The translations under genes were made by a program, and so were the position numbers. 14,958 nucleotides of DNA. Source: Candidatus Nitrosopumilus sp. (GTDB taxonomy: Archaea > Thermoproteota > Nitrososphaeria > Nitrososphaerales > Nitrosopumilaceae). Every line of letters begins with the position of its first letter. Position 1 is the stretch's first letter. The stretch covers positions 1 through 14,958 of the forward strand of contig JAOTUX010000004.1 of assembly GCA_029863665.1 (NCBI GenBank), in the 5' to 3' direction. This document shows, one piece after another, positions 1 to 6,884 of this stretch. Below the pieces are notes generated by a model. That model worked only from the letters and a program-made list of their open reading frames with translations. It ran no database searches and was not told where the DNA came from.

Positions 1-100
1 CATCAATGATGAGATTGAAATAATGCTTAATCATTTAATGAAATTTAAAGAAAATATATTAGAAAAGAAACAAGCCATAATCCAAAATATTAGATGGTAA
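1..100 (+). CDS. C-terminal end of an unidentified protein (partial)
   Basis: An open frame runs from the window edge (first full codon at base 2) to a TAA at 98-100. It encodes about 32 residues ending in AIIQNIRW. The sequence is lysine-, isoleucine- and glutamate-rich and predicted helical (around EIEIMLNHLMKFKENILEKK), as in the last helix of many soluble enzymes. It lies on the same strand as the glycosyltransferase that follows after a gap of 77 bases, so it may belong to the same surface-glycan gene group. Too little is present to assign a family. It could be a chance frame, but the absence of stops and its position just upstream of a same-strand gene favour a real gene end. Confidence 0.5.
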   Translation, partial: INDEIEIMLNHLMKFKENILEKKQAIIQNIRW

Positions 101-177
101 TTTAGTGATCAGATAATGCTACACAGTAATTTATTGTACCGACAGTCTCATATCACTCTAATTTTAGATTTATAATA

Positions 178-1347
178 TTGAACATACTTCTTCTATCCCA
201 GTTTTTTTCTACAACAAAAGGTGGTGGAGAATATGTGTTCAAAACAATTGCCAAAGTCATGATAGATAACGGACACAAAGTATGGGTAGTTACAAACAAG
301 GTTAAAGGTGAAAAATATGAGGAATCAAAAAATATGAAAATTATTACAGTGAGTCCAACACTCGAGTATAAAGGGGGACTCCCACCAACATTTCTTGATA
401 ATACGAGATATACAATTAACGCATTTCGAAAAGGAAGAAGCATTATAAAAAAGCAAAATATTGATTTGATTCACTCAAACAATTTTGCTCCTGCGTTAAC
501 AGGTTCGTTGATATCAAATTTTACAAAAGTGCCACACATAACTACAATTCATGACATATTTTCAATATATGACAAAAAATTTTGGAAAAAATGGTCAAAA
601 CAATCCAATGTATCTTATACAAATGCAAGATTAGTACCATTTTTTGAAAAACTAATGATGCAATTTAGGTTTGATTACATACACACTGTTAGCGATGCAA
701 CAAAAAAAGACATACAAAAAATAGGAACAAAAAAACCAATTCATGTAATTCCAAACTGCATACAAGATAATGAGCAAAATGTTGTAGAACTCAATACAAA
801 TCAATTTGTATATTTAGGAAGGCTAGTATTTTACAAAAATATAAACATAATTTTGAAAGCATTCAAAATAGTTGTAAATAAATTTCCAGATGCAAGATTA
901 ATAATTGCTGGGGACGGACCTTACAAAAAATCACTACAAAATATAACCAAAAAATTAGGCATCAATGAGAGTGTGATTTTTACAGGATATGTAACACCAG
1001 AACAAAAATCAAAGATACTAGCAGAATCAAACGCATTATTATTTCCTAGTATAATAGAAGGGTTCGGTCTAGTCATGTTGGAAGCATTTCAACAAAAAAG
1101 ACCAGTGATAGTATCAGACATTCCTCCAATGTCAGATATTATAGAAAATAATACAACTGGATTGATTATTGATCCATACGACGAGAAAAAATGGGCAGAT
1201 GCAATAATTAGATTCATCAGAAACCCATCAGAATCTGAAATGATGGGTACAAATGGCAATAACATATTAAAAATAAAATATAATCAAAAAACAATGTATG
1301 AGAAATTAATTAAGATGTACGATAGTATTTTATCAAAAAATCTTTAA
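178..1347 (+). CDS. GT4-family glycosyltransferase (glycogen/mannosyltransferase fold, GT-B)
   Basis: Cytoplasmic retaining glycosyltransferase that should move a sugar from a nucleotide-sugar donor to a glycan or lipid acceptor; donor and acceptor cannot be read from the sequence. The N-terminal Rossmann domain (about 1-190) opens with MNILLLSQFF and a glycine-rich acceptor loop KGGGEYV (14-20). The C-terminal GT1-type domain (about 205-385) has VYLGRLVFYKN (211-221), IAGDGP (243-248), FTGYV (268-272) and the EX7E motif E294-E302 in EGFGLVMLE. This is followed by PVIVSDIPPMSDII. Length 389 residues is normal for GT4. The start is TTG at 178; the first ATG lies well inside the first domain, so TTG is needed for a complete fold. 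No clear TATA box or Shine-Dalgarno was seen. The nearby nucleotidyltransferase suggests exopolysaccharide, S-layer glycan or glycolipid synthesis. Confidence 0.9.
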   Translation: MNILLLSQFFSTTKGGGEYVFKTIAKVMIDNGHKVWVVTNKVKGEKYEESKNMKIITVSPTLEYKGGLPPTFLDNTRYTINAFRKGRSIIKKQNIDLIHSNNFAPALTGSLISNFTKVPHITTIHDIFSIYDKKFWKKWSKQSNVSYTNARLVPFFEKLMMQFRFDYIHTVSDATKKDIQKIGTKKPIHVIPNCIQDNEQNVVELNTNQFVYLGRLVFYKNINIILKAFKIVVNKFPDARLIIAGDGPYKKSLQNITKKLGINESVIFTGYVTPEQKSKILAESNALLFPSIIEGFGLVMLEAFQQKRPVIVSDIPPMSDIIENNTTGLIIDPYDEKKWADAIIRFIRNPSESEMMGTNGNNILKIKYNQKTMYEKLIKMYDSILSKNL

Positions 1348-1451
1348 ACAAATTTCAATAATTAGTATAGATTATTGCAAAACATAAGATCTACAATCAC
1401 ATACCAATTCAAATTTAGATATTATTAGATTTTATAACATATCAGATAAAG

Positions 1452-1459
1452 ATATAAAA
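1452..1459 (+). promoter_or_regulatory. TATA-like box for the nucleotidyltransferase gene
   Basis: ATATAAAA is centred about 26 bases before the GTG at 1482. That is the spacing expected if transcription starts at or next to the start codon (leaderless mRNA), a common arrangement in archaea. No Shine-Dalgarno lies between box and GTG. It is inferred from spacing only, and the region is very AT-rich. Confidence 0.45.
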
Positions 1460-1481
1460 TTACTCAAAAATTTTTCTTATT

Positions 1482-2159
1482 GTGGAAGCGTTAATTTTAG
1501 CAGGAGGTAAAGCCAAACGTCTTAGACCAATTACAGATTATATTCCAAAATCACTGATTCCATTAAACAACATACCAATCATAGAATGGCAGATAAGATA
1601 TCTTAAGAAAAATGGAATTGATAAAATCATAATTTGTACGGGTTATAAAACAGAGATGATTGAAAATTTTCTAGAAATGAAAAATAATTTTGGAATTAAT
1701 ATAGGATTCTCAAAAGAGAGAATTCCTTTAGGGACAGGTGGTGCCATAAAAAAAGCAGGATCTCGGATTAAAGACAAGTCTTTTTTTGTTTTGAATGGGG
1801 ACATAATCACAGACATAAAGCTGAACGAATTGATAAAAAAACCAAATTCTATAGCATCAATTGAGCTTAAAACTAAATTTGGAATAATGGAGATAAAAAA
1901 AGATAAGATATTACAGTTTAGAGAAAAAGAAGAAATTTCAAACATGTGGATGAATGCAGGCATATATCATCTGCAAAAAGAAATTGTAAAAGATTTACCA
2001 AAAAAAGGAGATATAGAAAAGACACTTTTTCCAGAGTATGCAGAAAAAAGAAAACTGAATACAAAAAAATTCAAAAATGTCAAGTGGTATTCTATAGATT
2101 CTTTTAAAGATATGGAAGAATGCTCAAGAGTGGTAGATAAGATAATAAAACCAGTATAA
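1482..2159 (+). CDS. Nucleotidyltransferase (sugar-1-phosphate NTP-transferase family)
   Basis: Predicted to join a nucleoside triphosphate and a sugar 1-phosphate into an NDP-sugar plus pyrophosphate, supplying donors to glycosyltransferases. Visible family signatures are the N-terminal nucleotide loop ALILAGGKAKRLRP (3-16), Lys23 in IPKSLIPL, PLGTGGA (82-88), the metal-binding NGD (105-107) with Asp111 following, and NAGIY (158-162). At 225 residues it is a bare catalytic domain. It lacks the left-handed beta-helix tail of GlmU- or GMPP-type enzymes, as in RfbA/RfbF- and HddC-like transferases. The loop reads GGKAKRLRP rather than the commoner GGxGTRLRP. The start is GTG at 1482, giving the canonical short N-terminus MEALILAGG. 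It sits 134 bases after the glycosyltransferase with its own TATA-like box. Sugar specificity (glucose, mannose or heptose phosphate) is unknown. Confidence 0.85.
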   Translation: MEALILAGGKAKRLRPITDYIPKSLIPLNNIPIIEWQIRYLKKNGIDKIIICTGYKTEMIENFLEMKNNFGINIGFSKERIPLGTGGAIKKAGSRIKDKSFFVLNGDIITDIKLNELIKKPNSIASIELKTKFGIMEIKKDKILQFREKEEISNMWMNAGIYHLQKEIVKDLPKKGDIEKTLFPEYAEKRKLNTKKFKNVKWYSIDSFKDMEECSRVVDKIIKPV

Positions 2160-2360
2160 ATCTACACGCGAATCAAACATTACAACATAATTTTCTATGA
2201 GATCATCTGTTGGTTCATCTACATTTACAATTTTTCTCCACGAAGATCCTTGGTATTGTCCTAACACATCGAAAACAATCTTTGACTTTTTCAGAGTTAG
2301 AAAGGGCAAGGTACAATGCAGGGCATCTCCTACATAATATGTCTCAGAATGGTAGATTTC
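2124..2360 (-). pseudogene. Possible gene remnant or very short minus-strand coding fragment
   Basis: On the minus strand a stop-free frame runs from 2360 to a TGA ending at 2124. The portion between about 2350 and 2165 reads like real protein, including YYVGDALHCTLPF, KKSKIVFDVLG and VDEPTDDLIENYVV. Its codons show purine-rich first positions and A/T-rich third positions, like the genuine genes here. There is no in-frame ATG near its beginning; a TTG exists at 2309. An in-frame TAA at 2361-2363 cuts it off upstream, and the frame runs into the convergent nucleotidyltransferase gene at its 3' end. A short ATG-started peptide in another frame begins at 2374, so a frameshifted older gene is possible. 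I do not recognise the family. It may be a decayed gene end, a small TTG-started gene, or chance. Confidence 0.3.
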
Positions 2361-2410
2361 TTAGAGAATGCCATTTCTGGACTAGAACTACACATGTAAA
2401 ATAATTCAGA

Positions 2411-2419
2411 TTTTAAGTA
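2411..2419 (+). promoter_or_regulatory. Weak TATA-like element before the membrane protein gene
   Basis: TTTTAAGTA lies about 18-26 bases before the ATG at 2437, and no Shine-Dalgarno lies in between. The position suits a leaderless archaeal promoter, but the match to a TATA box is imperfect. Confidence 0.3.
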
Positions 2420-2436
2420 AGTAATTTCACGTACAA

Positions 2437-3660
2437 ATGTTGACAGAGAGTAAAAGTACCAGAAGAATAAATTCTGCAGTTATTTCATGGATTGTTTTTT
2501 TGTTTTCCATATCAATTGTGCTTATTAGTTTTGTTTCAGTGATTTTTCCTGCATTAATTTCAACATCAAATACTATAACCATACCAGGCATAAAATCGGT
2601 AATACCAGATCCGCTGGAACTAGGAGTATGGTCAGGAGGCATAATAATATCAAATGGAATAATTTTTGGCTTATTATTACTACATCACAAGAAAAAGATC
2701 AGATCAATATCAACAATATTTGAAAAGATTTTCTTGTTTGAGATATCAAAAAAAATAGCTTTTGTTGTCATGGTAGTACTTTTGATAATCTACGTTTCTG
2801 TAACTGTTGGGGAGTTAACAACTCAAGAAAATCTGGAGGATTATGTTGGAGTAACAAAAAGATTAGACACATGGTCAATTGACACAATATCATCTTTTGA
2901 ACCACATGTGAGATATTTTATGTTATCATCATCTATGATTCTATTTGGAAGCTATAAGATAATGCCATTTCTTGCAAGTATTGCATTATTAATTATGACA
3001 TATATCATTACAAATACAATCACTCAAAAAAGATTTGCTGGGATTGTTGCAGTTATAATTTTACTGCAGAGTTCAGTATTTTTAACATATGACACTACAG
3101 TATCTTATACAAATTTCTGGATTTTGTTTTATCTAACATCATTATACATGGCATATAGATTCTGGCCGTTATCGCCGATATCTTATCTCTTGTCTATTTT
3201 ATCAAAGGCACTGACTATAGCATTTTTACCAATGTCAATCTATTTCATATTAAGGAGTCAAATATCAAAGAAACGAAAGATCACTGTTAGTGGAATTACC
3301 ATAGGGATTATTCTTGCTGGAGGTATTGCTTCTATAGGAGGATTTTCTGTAACACAAGACACAGAAGAAAGATTTAGTGCAAAAGAATTCCAGATGGGTA
3401 TTACTTCATTTGCATATCAATTAAGATTTGACGGATTAGTGATGTTATTTATGATACCGTTGATAGTAGGATTATTCATTGTGTCAAAAAATGGAGTAAA
3501 TCATGGAGAGTCAATAATGGTACTCATTTCAGGAATATTACTTATCGCTCCAATACTCACGGGTTTTACCAATCAGACAAATCAACCATATAGGTTTGTA
3601 CCCCTGATAGTATTTTTTTCGATAGGAGTAGGAGTATTACTTTCTAAGAGACACGGATGA
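2437..3660 (+). CDS. Polytopic membrane protein, possibly GT-C/GT39-like
   Basis: A 407-residue integral membrane protein with roughly ten or eleven hydrophobic helices (about 13-40, 64-83, 107-125, 160-173, 175-193, 200-217, 226-243, 248-270, 284-303, 333-349, 360-377, 387-402). A soluble loop at about 126-158 contains a run of acidic residues and WSIDTISSFEPHVRY. The helix pattern in the middle and the late TNQPYRFVPL before the final helix resemble dolichyl-phosphate-sugar glycosyltransferases of the GT39/PMT superfamily. However, a canonical acidic pair in the first extracytoplasmic loop is not evident, so catalytic activity is not claimed. It follows two sugar-related genes on the same strand, after a gap of 277 bases. 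The last 17 bases overlap the end of the convergent small secreted protein gene. The start is ATG with a weak upstream TATA-like element. Confidence 0.7.
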   Translation: MLTESKSTRRINSAVISWIVFLFSISIVLISFVSVIFPALISTSNTITIPGIKSVIPDPLELGVWSGGIIISNGIIFGLLLLHHKKKIRSISTIFEKIFLFEISKKIAFVVMVVLLIIYVSVTVGELTTQENLEDYVGVTKRLDTWSIDTISSFEPHVRYFMLSSSMILFGSYKIMPFLASIALLIMTYIITNTITQKRFAGIVAVIILLQSSVFLTYDTTVSYTNFWILFYLTSLYMAYRFWPLSPISYLLSILSKALTIAFLPMSIYFILRSQISKKRKITVSGITIGIILAGGIASIGGFSVTQDTEERFSAKEFQMGITSFAYQLRFDGLVMLFMIPLIVGLFIVSKNGVNHGESIMVLISGILLIAPILTGFTNQTNQPYRFVPLIVFFSIGVGVLLSKRHG

Positions 3661-4087
3661 TAAATGTCCATATTGATTCCATAGAGTCTCCAGATATTTT
3701 GGGATATCCATCATGTGCAAATCTAGCAAGAAGTACAGGCTTTCCGTCTATATTATCAGATAAAACGGTACTAGCAACAAGACCATCTGAATCAAATATC
3801 TGTATTTGAACTCTGCGTATGATCTGATAATTTTCTCCATCAATTGTCATAATTGGATCTGTTCCGCGTGATGCTTCAAAATCTAAAAATGATTTCAACG
3901 CAGGGGTGTTGACCTCAGTGAATTTGGAGGATTCTAGATATACAACAAGTTGTCCATCAGAATTTCTGACACTGGTTTGAACAAGAATAAAGATATCATT
4001 TTCAATTTCTGGTGTATTGGCAAAAGAATGATGGGTTGTAGGTAAAATGAAAGATAATGTAATTGCAAGAATTACTAGTTTATTCAT
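3644..4087 (-). CDS. Small secreted protein of unknown function
   Basis: A 147-residue protein with a clear signal peptide: MNK, a hydrophobic core at about 4-16, and a plausible cleavage after SFA near residue 23. The mature part is probably all-beta, with alternating patterns such as DIFILVQTSV (31-40), QLVVYLE and VQIQIFDSDGLVAS. It should lie outside the membrane. No cysteines, metal-binding motif or known enzyme motif was seen. The ATG at 4087 follows the stop of the MoaD-E1 fusion gene by 26 bases on the same strand, so it could be the third gene of the thrC operon. Alternatively an AATTAATTA element about 28 bases before its ATG could give it a separate leaderless transcript. Its end overlaps the convergent membrane protein gene by 17 bases. 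I cannot name the family. Confidence 0.65.
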   Translation of the reverse strand: MNKLVILAITLSFILPTTHHSFANTPEIENDIFILVQTSVRNSDGQLVVYLESSKFTEVNTPALKSFLDFEASRGTDPIMTIDGENYQIIRRVQIQIFDSDGLVASTVLSDNIDGKPVLLARFAHDGYPKISGDSMESIWTFIIRVS

Positions 4088-4113
4088 AAAATGGTTTTAG
4101 AAAAGCTAGATAA

Positions 4114-5454
4114 TTAATTTGCTGTTTTAATTGTCTTTTTTCCCAAGAGATCATTGTAAAGCGATATTGCATCCTGCTCATTTTTTGGACCCACCACTAC
4201 AGCAGAACCTTTCTTCATAAAGCTTACCGATAAATCATTTGTTCGGAGAGACAAGCCAAGTTCACCTTGATTTTCAACTAAAAATCCTCTCGTTTTTGCA
4301 TTATTGGTAACAGACAAAACATCAAGATCAAATGTTCCTGTAGGGGTAATTGAAAATGTTCTTTTACCTCGGTTTCTTCCACACAGTTCTTCTAGGATTA
4401 GCTCTTCTTTGATAGTTTCTTCCACTTTACCTGAACCACATACAGGGCATTCTTCAGCTCTAAATGTACGAGTATTGGTGAAGTCAAGATTTTCAATATC
4501 CACATGTAGAATTCTATCAGATAGGCTGGGTTTCTTACCCAAAATGACTTTTACCACTTCAGAAACCTCAATGCCTCCAACTATGGATAGTATTGATGGG
4601 TGTACTCCTTCAATACTGCATGTAGGCATTGACTCTTCATCTAATGCAGGAAACATGCAATGATAACATGCGCTGGATCCAGGAAGGATTGTAAATATCT
4701 GTCCAGAAACTCCAACCGCTGCACCTGTAACAAACGGTATACCAAATTTCACACAAGCTTTATTGAGAGCATATCTTGCATTAACACTGTCTAATGCATC
4801 AACTATTACGTCACATCCTTCAACTGCTTCTAGTGCAGTATAATCATTGACTGAGATAGCAAGTGCCTCAATTTTGCAATCAGGGTTTAGTTTCTGTAAT
4901 TTTTTTGCGGCAACTTCCACCTTGACTTGGCCTACATCATCCTCATCAAACATTGTTTGACGATGTAAGTTGGATAATTCTATCACATCACGATCAATGA
5001 TACGGAGAGTACCTATGCCCATTGCAGCCAATCTAGTTGTTATTGGATTACCTAATCCTCCGGTTCCCACTACACAGACTTTTGCATTTTTTAGTTTTAG
5101 CTGTCCACCATAACCAATTTCTTCTAACATAACCTGGCGGGAAAATCGATCTAGTTCTTTTTTTGTTAATTCTTCAGAACCGCCAGCAACTGCAGGTAAG
5201 ATATACACTTCATCTCCATCATTAAGAGAAGTATCCATGCCTCCAGAGAATTTTGCGTTCTTCCCATTAATGTAGATATTAATTAATGAACGTGGCTTTC
5301 CATCACTTTCCAATACTCTTCTTTTAAAGTCATCACCCATAATTTCAGAAATTTTTACAAATGCGTCAGTAATGGAATCAGCTGAAATCTCAATCTTTTT
5401 TTCTCCTCCACCTTGATTTAGTACAGAAGGAATTGTAAATACAATTTTTGTCAT
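4114..5454 (-). CDS. MoaD/ThiS-like sulfur carrier fused to MoeB/ThiF-type E1 adenylating enzyme
   Basis: A 446-residue fusion. Residues 1-92 form a beta-grasp carrier domain ending in DEVYILPAVAGG, the position where MoaD proteins terminate in Gly-Gly. Residues about 97-340 are an E1 domain: RFSRQ near 103, nucleotide loop GTGGLG (130-135), IDRDVIELSNLHRQ (153-166), DALDS (219-223), candidate catalytic Cys279 in MPTCSIEGV, and zinc pairs C263/C266 and C336/C339. Residues about 345-446 form the extra C-terminal domain found in many archaeal and Bacillus-type ThiF/HesA proteins (beginning EELCGR), not a rhodanese. Such E1s adenylate the carrier's C-terminal glycine and lead to a thiocarboxylate. 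Here the Gly-Gly is internal (91-92) and followed by SEELTKKE, so activation would need cleavage or a separate carrier. The ATG overlaps the thrC stop (TAATG), implying translational coupling. Confidence 0.88.
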   Translation of the reverse strand: MTKIVFTIPSVLNQGGGEKKIEISADSITDAFVKISEIMGDDFKRRVLESDGKPRSLINIYINGKNAKFSGGMDTSLNDGDEVYILPAVAGGSEELTKKELDRFSRQVMLEEIGYGGQLKLKNAKVCVVGTGGLGNPITTRLAAMGIGTLRIIDRDVIELSNLHRQTMFDEDDVGQVKVEVAAKKLQKLNPDCKIEALAISVNDYTALEAVEGCDVIVDALDSVNARYALNKACVKFGIPFVTGAAVGVSGQIFTILPGSSACYHCMFPALDEESMPTCSIEGVHPSILSIVGGIEVSEVVKVILGKKPSLSDRILHVDIENLDFTNTRTFRAEECPVCGSGKVEETIKEELILEELCGRNRGKRTFSITPTGTFDLDVLSVTNNAKTRGFLVENQGELGLSLRTNDLSVSFMKKGSAVVVGPKNEQDAISLYNDLLGKKTIKTAN

Positions 5455-6668
5455 TAGTTTACTACCGCCGATATTTCCCCTACATCTGCCTTCATTACCA
5501 GTGGTTTTTCTAAAATTTCCATGATTGCTTCAGTGGCTTTGAGTCCATTTCCAGTAACATAACAAACTACTTTGTCATTAGCATCAATCTTACCCTGTTC
5601 AACCATCTTTTGAAGAATGGCAACTGAAACACCACCTGCAGGCTCTGTAAATATTCCTTCTGTCCTTGCAAGTAGTAAAATTGCATCAAGAATTTCTTTG
5701 TTATTTGATTCTTCAGCAAATCCATTGTACTGTTGTAAACGTTTCAGAACATATCTACCATCACCAGGATCACCAATTGCTAAACTTTTTGCAACAGTGT
5801 CTGGATGTTCAACTGGAATTACTTCGTTACTATTTTTCTTAAATGCATCAACAATAGGAGCACAGCCATGAGGTTGTGCTGCAATCATATGCATATTAGA
5901 AACATCATTTAACAGTGATACATTTTGTAATTCTTCAAAACCTTTGCATATTGCATTTAACATTGCACCACTACCAACTGGCACTATCAATTGATCAGGA
6001 ACTTGCCAATTCAATTGCTCTGCTACCTCATATGCAAGAGTTTTAGAGCCCTCAACATAATAAGAACGCATGTTAATATTTACAATACCTATACCTTTAC
6101 TGTCACCAATCTGTGCAGCTATTCTATTTGCGTCATCATATGTTCCATCAACTGCAATATAGTTTGCACCATAAGATAATGCCTGTGCAATCTTAGCCAT
6201 TTCAATATCACTAGGGGCAAAGATATGACATGGAAATCCACCTTTTGCTGCATGTGCTGCAGTAGCAGATGCTAAGTTCCCAGTAGACGCACATCCAACA
6301 GCAGACATCCCAAATTCTTTTGCTTTAGATACTGCAATTCCTGCAGGTCTATCTTTAAATGAAAATGTTGGATTTACTGAATCATTTTTGATATAGAGAT
6401 TTTTTAGTCCAAGTTTTTCTCCAAGTTTATCTGCTTTTGTTAGAGGAGTCATTCCAGCATCAATACTTACAATATTTGATTTGTGTTCTATTGGTAGTAA
6501 TTCAAAATATCGCCAATACGTTTTTTCACGATTAGTAAAGGTATTTTTTGAGACGGAGGGGAAATCGTAATGTACATCTAAAGGACCAAAACAGTCATCA
6601 CAAATATACTTAAAAGTGGATTCATACTCTTTTTTGCATTCTCTACATTGTAATGATATTCTAGCCAA
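5454..6668 (-). CDS. thrC: Threonine synthase (PLP-dependent, fold type II)
   Basis: Predicted to convert O-phosphohomoserine to threonine and phosphate. It is 404 residues. It begins with a zinc-ribbon-like segment (C8-x2-C11, C23-x2-C26) common in archaeal and plant-type threonine synthases. The PLP lysine is K105 in SFKDRPAG, the substrate loop is STGNLASA (128-135), and the phosphate-binding loop is PVGSGAM (230-236). A late YVTGNGLK also fits the family. The start is TTG at 6668; upstream in-frame codons offer no ATG, and GGAAGGA six bases before it could be a ribosome site. The stop overlaps the ATG of the MoaD-E1 fusion by one base. That coupling leaves open a sulfhydrylase role using a protein thiocarboxylate, but the zinc-ribbon and overall match make threonine synthase the first choice. 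Confidence 0.92.
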   Translation of the reverse strand: MARISLQCRECKKEYESTFKYICDDCFGPLDVHYDFPSVSKNTFTNREKTYWRYFELLPIEHKSNIVSIDAGMTPLTKADKLGEKLGLKNLYIKNDSVNPTFSFKDRPAGIAVSKAKEFGMSAVGCASTGNLASATAAHAAKGGFPCHIFAPSDIEMAKIAQALSYGANYIAVDGTYDDANRIAAQIGDSKGIGIVNINMRSYYVEGSKTLAYEVAEQLNWQVPDQLIVPVGSGAMLNAICKGFEELQNVSLLNDVSNMHMIAAQPHGCAPIVDAFKKNSNEVIPVEHPDTVAKSLAIGDPGDGRYVLKRLQQYNGFAEESNNKEILDAILLLARTEGIFTEPAGGVSVAILQKMVEQGKIDANDKVVCYVTGNGLKATEAIMEILEKPLVMKADVGEISAVVN

Positions 6669-6674
6669 GATCAG

Positions 6675-6681
6675 TCCTTCC
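6675..6681 (-). promoter_or_regulatory. Ribosome binding site supporting the TTG start of thrC
   Basis: On the minus strand GGAAGGA ends six bases before TTG 6668. It partly matches an archaeal Shine-Dalgarno, and this is one of the few such sites in the window. It supports TTG as the start. It also sits awkwardly with the TATA box at 6691-6700, which would put the transcript start close to the TTG. Confidence 0.4.
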
Positions 6682-6690
6682 TTTGATAAT

Positions 6691-6700
6691 ATACATAAAA
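6691..6700 (-). promoter_or_regulatory. TATA-like box for thrC
   Basis: On the minus strand TTTTATGTAT is centred about 27 bases before the TTG of thrC, the position expected for an archaeal core promoter with little or no leader. This is inference from spacing in an AT-rich gap. Confidence 0.4.
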
Positions 6701-6715
6701 AATCCTAATATCAAG

Positions 6716-6730
6716 TTAAGTAATACTTAA
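6716..6730. repeat. 15-base palindrome in the thrC / 6885 divergent promoter region
   Basis: TTAAGTAATACTTAA is a perfect 7-1-7 inverted repeat. It lies 48-62 bases upstream of the thrC start, just upstream of its TATA-like box, in the 216-base gap between two divergent genes. A dimeric regulator operator is plausible from position and symmetry, but the low complexity of the region makes chance possible. The rest of the gap (6669-6884) is extremely AT-rich with no other clear element. Confidence 0.4.
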
Positions 6731-6884
6731 TTTTGATTAATAAAAAATATAATGAAAAATCTTGTGATTAGGTAAAAAAATATGAAAAAATAGATAGTTT
6801 TAAAAATAATCAATAAAAAATCAGATTTTAATTGATATTTTTATTATGAGGAAGGTTTTTAGTGATTTTTGAAAAAATATAATT

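Noticed and set aside
153..443. Minus-strand open frame opposite the glycosyltransferase start
   Set aside because: It overlaps the conserved N-terminus of a clear GT4 protein and has no supporting motif.
1348..1481. Possible small RNA or tRNA gene between the glycosyltransferase and nucleotidyltransferase
   Set aside because: No GC-rich structured segment or tRNA signature was seen; only a TATA-like box near its end.
2210..2404. Plus-strand open frame of 64 codons in the gap before the membrane protein gene
   Set aside because: The opposite strand has better coding character here, and this frame has no promoter, no recognisable motif and an unusual composition for the genome.
4304..4663. 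Plus-strand open frame opposite the MoaD-E1 fusion
   Set aside because: It is serine-rich antisense to an unmistakable E1 domain and has no homology-like motif.
6731..6884. Runs of A and T in the divergent gap as possible terminators or an origin-like element
   Set aside because: There is no stem-loop with a T-tract at a gene end and no repeated origin motif; simple AT-rich promoter DNA explains it.
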